Shown in pieces: positions 4,417 to 5,331 of a stretch of 5,331 nucleotides of DNA. A program made the position numbers and the translations under genes. Within the stretch, counting starts at the first letter, position 1; each line of letters begins with the position of its first letter. The stretch covers positions 1-5,331 of the forward strand of contig JAHFZE010000035.1 of the NCBI GenBank assembly GCA_020854785.1. Reading direction: 5' to 3'. The stretch is from Methanomethylovorans sp. (GTDB taxonomy: Archaea; Halobacteriota; Methanosarcinia; Methanosarcinales; Methanosarcinaceae). The notes beneath the pieces were generated by a model. That model was given only the letters and a program-made list of their open reading frames with translations. It ran no database searches and was not told the DNA's origin.

Positions 4417-5331
4417 TCACAGGAATTCTTTGACATATGCCAGATCCTTATCGGATGCTTCTTCCATAACCTGAATGAAGCATTGCTCATCAACCGTACG
4501 GTCAAGTTGGCTTAAATATTGCCAGCCAGTCTGCATCGTATCTGATCCTAGGTCCTCATAAATCAAATAGATCGCAGTGAAAGCCTTACTATAGCCGAAC
4601 TGGATGACCTCTCTGTTAGTTGGATCAAAGCTATCGGCTGTGTCCCATGTAGAAAGTGGTATGTCATACTTCCTTTCAAGCTTCTGATACGTTTCTAAAG
4701 CTTTGTCTTTCCTTTTTGTAGCAATATCGGGGTTTGTTTGTGCCAGAACAAGATATGTATATAGATCTGCATGGCCCTCATCCATCCAGATGTGCGAAAA
4801 ACGGCATTCTCGTGTCCAATAATGGGCAAGTTCGTGAATAAGGATGGCATCGCTGGAAGTATGCAGAAGATAGATCCCTTTACTTCCCTGATTAAAGCCT
4901 CCATAGCCTTGAGTATCTTCCACGCTTGCCTGTATTATGGTGACGTTATAACGGGGAGGATATGAGAACCCAGTGACATTTTCGAGCAACTGGAGACTTT
5001 TCACGGTCTTATCCAGGACATGCGTTCCCCAGGCATCTTCACCTTCCCAGAACCTGACGGTTATTCCCACATCTTTTTCGCTTAGATGAGCAACACCCCT
5101 TATCTCATGCAGAACCGTGTGATTCACACAGGTTACCTGGCATGGATCCTTCCAGGTAGCCCCTTTTGGGAAAACAAATTCAGTGAATCCTTCCTGTTCT
5201 AGCATATGGTAGTCTTTTCTTTCGATGTCAGTTTCATAGCATTGGGGTGTTCGTAGAACAACCTTTGTCCTGTTACCATATTCCACTATGTTGAACACTG
5301 CAGTATTGCTATTACGTGGAAGATCATATTC
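4417..5331 (-). CDS. HExxH zinc metallopeptidase (gluzincin / peptidase MA-like), 5' end outside the window
   Basis: 304 residues are visible, beginning EYDLPRNSNTAVFNIVEYGN at the window edge. The frame is open there and the GTG at 5298 looks internal, so the start is missing. Residues 1 to about 110 look like a beta-rich N-terminal domain. The catalytic part has HELAHYW (H166, E167, H170) and WMDEGHAD with E185, giving the gluzincin pattern HExxH-x14-E, in which the two histidines and the second glutamate hold zinc. FGYSKAFTAIYLIYEDLG (about 245-262) matches the helix after the active site in peptidase MA-like proteins. The paired cysteines PCQVTC and the domain layout suggest an exported or surface protein, but the signal sequence would lie outside. 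The substrate is unknown. After the stop, a neighbouring frame continues with protein-like sequence, so the 3' end may be frameshifted. Confidence 0.85.
   Translation of the reverse strand, partial: EYDLPRNSNTAVFNIVEYGNRTKVVLRTPQCYETDIERKDYHMLEQEGFTEFVFPKGATWKDPCQVTCVNHTVLHEIRGVAHLSEKDVGITVRFWEGEDAWGTHVLDKTVKSLQLLENVTGFSYPPRYNVTIIQASVEDTQGYGGFNQGSKGIYLLHTSSDAILIHELAHYWTRECRFSHIWMDEGHADLYTYLVLAQTNPDIATKRKDKALETYQKLERKYDIPLSTWDTADSFDPTNREVIQFGYSKAFTAIYLIYEDLGSDTMQTGWQYLSQLDRTVDEQCFIQVMEEASDKDLAYVKEFL

Noticed and set aside
1..5331. CRISPR array, insertion sequence, tRNA or rRNA genes
   Set aside because: No regularly spaced repeats, transposase-like frames, target-site duplications, or tRNA cloverleaf/T-arm sequences were seen on either strand.

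Overview
The window looks like chromosomal DNA of a methanogenic archaeon of the Methanosarcinaceae. From memory, the transcription factor B protein is near-identical to Methanosarcina TFB, and the codon use (AGG, AGA and ATA common), moderate GC, Shine-Dalgarno leaders and archaeal TATA boxes agree. A relative such as Methanolobus or Methanococcoides is possible; I cannot fix the genus without a database search.

Layout. Positions 1-2593 hold four genes in a row on the minus strand, read right to left: gar1 (rRNA pseudouridylation RNP protein), tfb (general transcription factor B), a LysE-type amino-acid exporter, and the first 180 codons of trm5 (tRNA m1G37 methyltransferase), which runs off the left edge. 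The exporter and trm5 overlap by ATGA and are surely coupled. A hairpin plus T9 tract separates tfb from the exporter. Positions 2594-2875 are a divergent intergenic region with a strong TATA box for gar1, a 7-bp-arm inverted repeat enclosing a second TATA-like core, and further small inverted repeats. From 2876 the plus strand carries a small zinc-binding DUF1059-type protein. Positions 3158-3511 have no intact gene but appear to hold a decayed minus-strand gene (one frameshift and at least one internal stop). A cysteine-rich DUF3795-type protein (plus, 3512-3751) converges on a helical DUF5788-type protein (minus, 3774-4244). The right end (4417-5331, minus) is the C-terminal part of a probably exported HExxH zinc metallopeptidase whose start lies outside the window.

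Functionally, the left half is an information-processing cluster (rRNA modification, transcription initiation, tRNA modification) with an exporter inserted. The right half is a set of lineage-type small metal-binding or hypothetical proteins and a peptidase. I see no CRISPR array, rRNA, tRNA, insertion sequence or defence island. The most interesting signals are regulatory: a palindrome abutting the tfb promoter, a 13-base motif shared by the tfb and DUF5788 leaders, and the inverted repeat in the gar1 divergent region.
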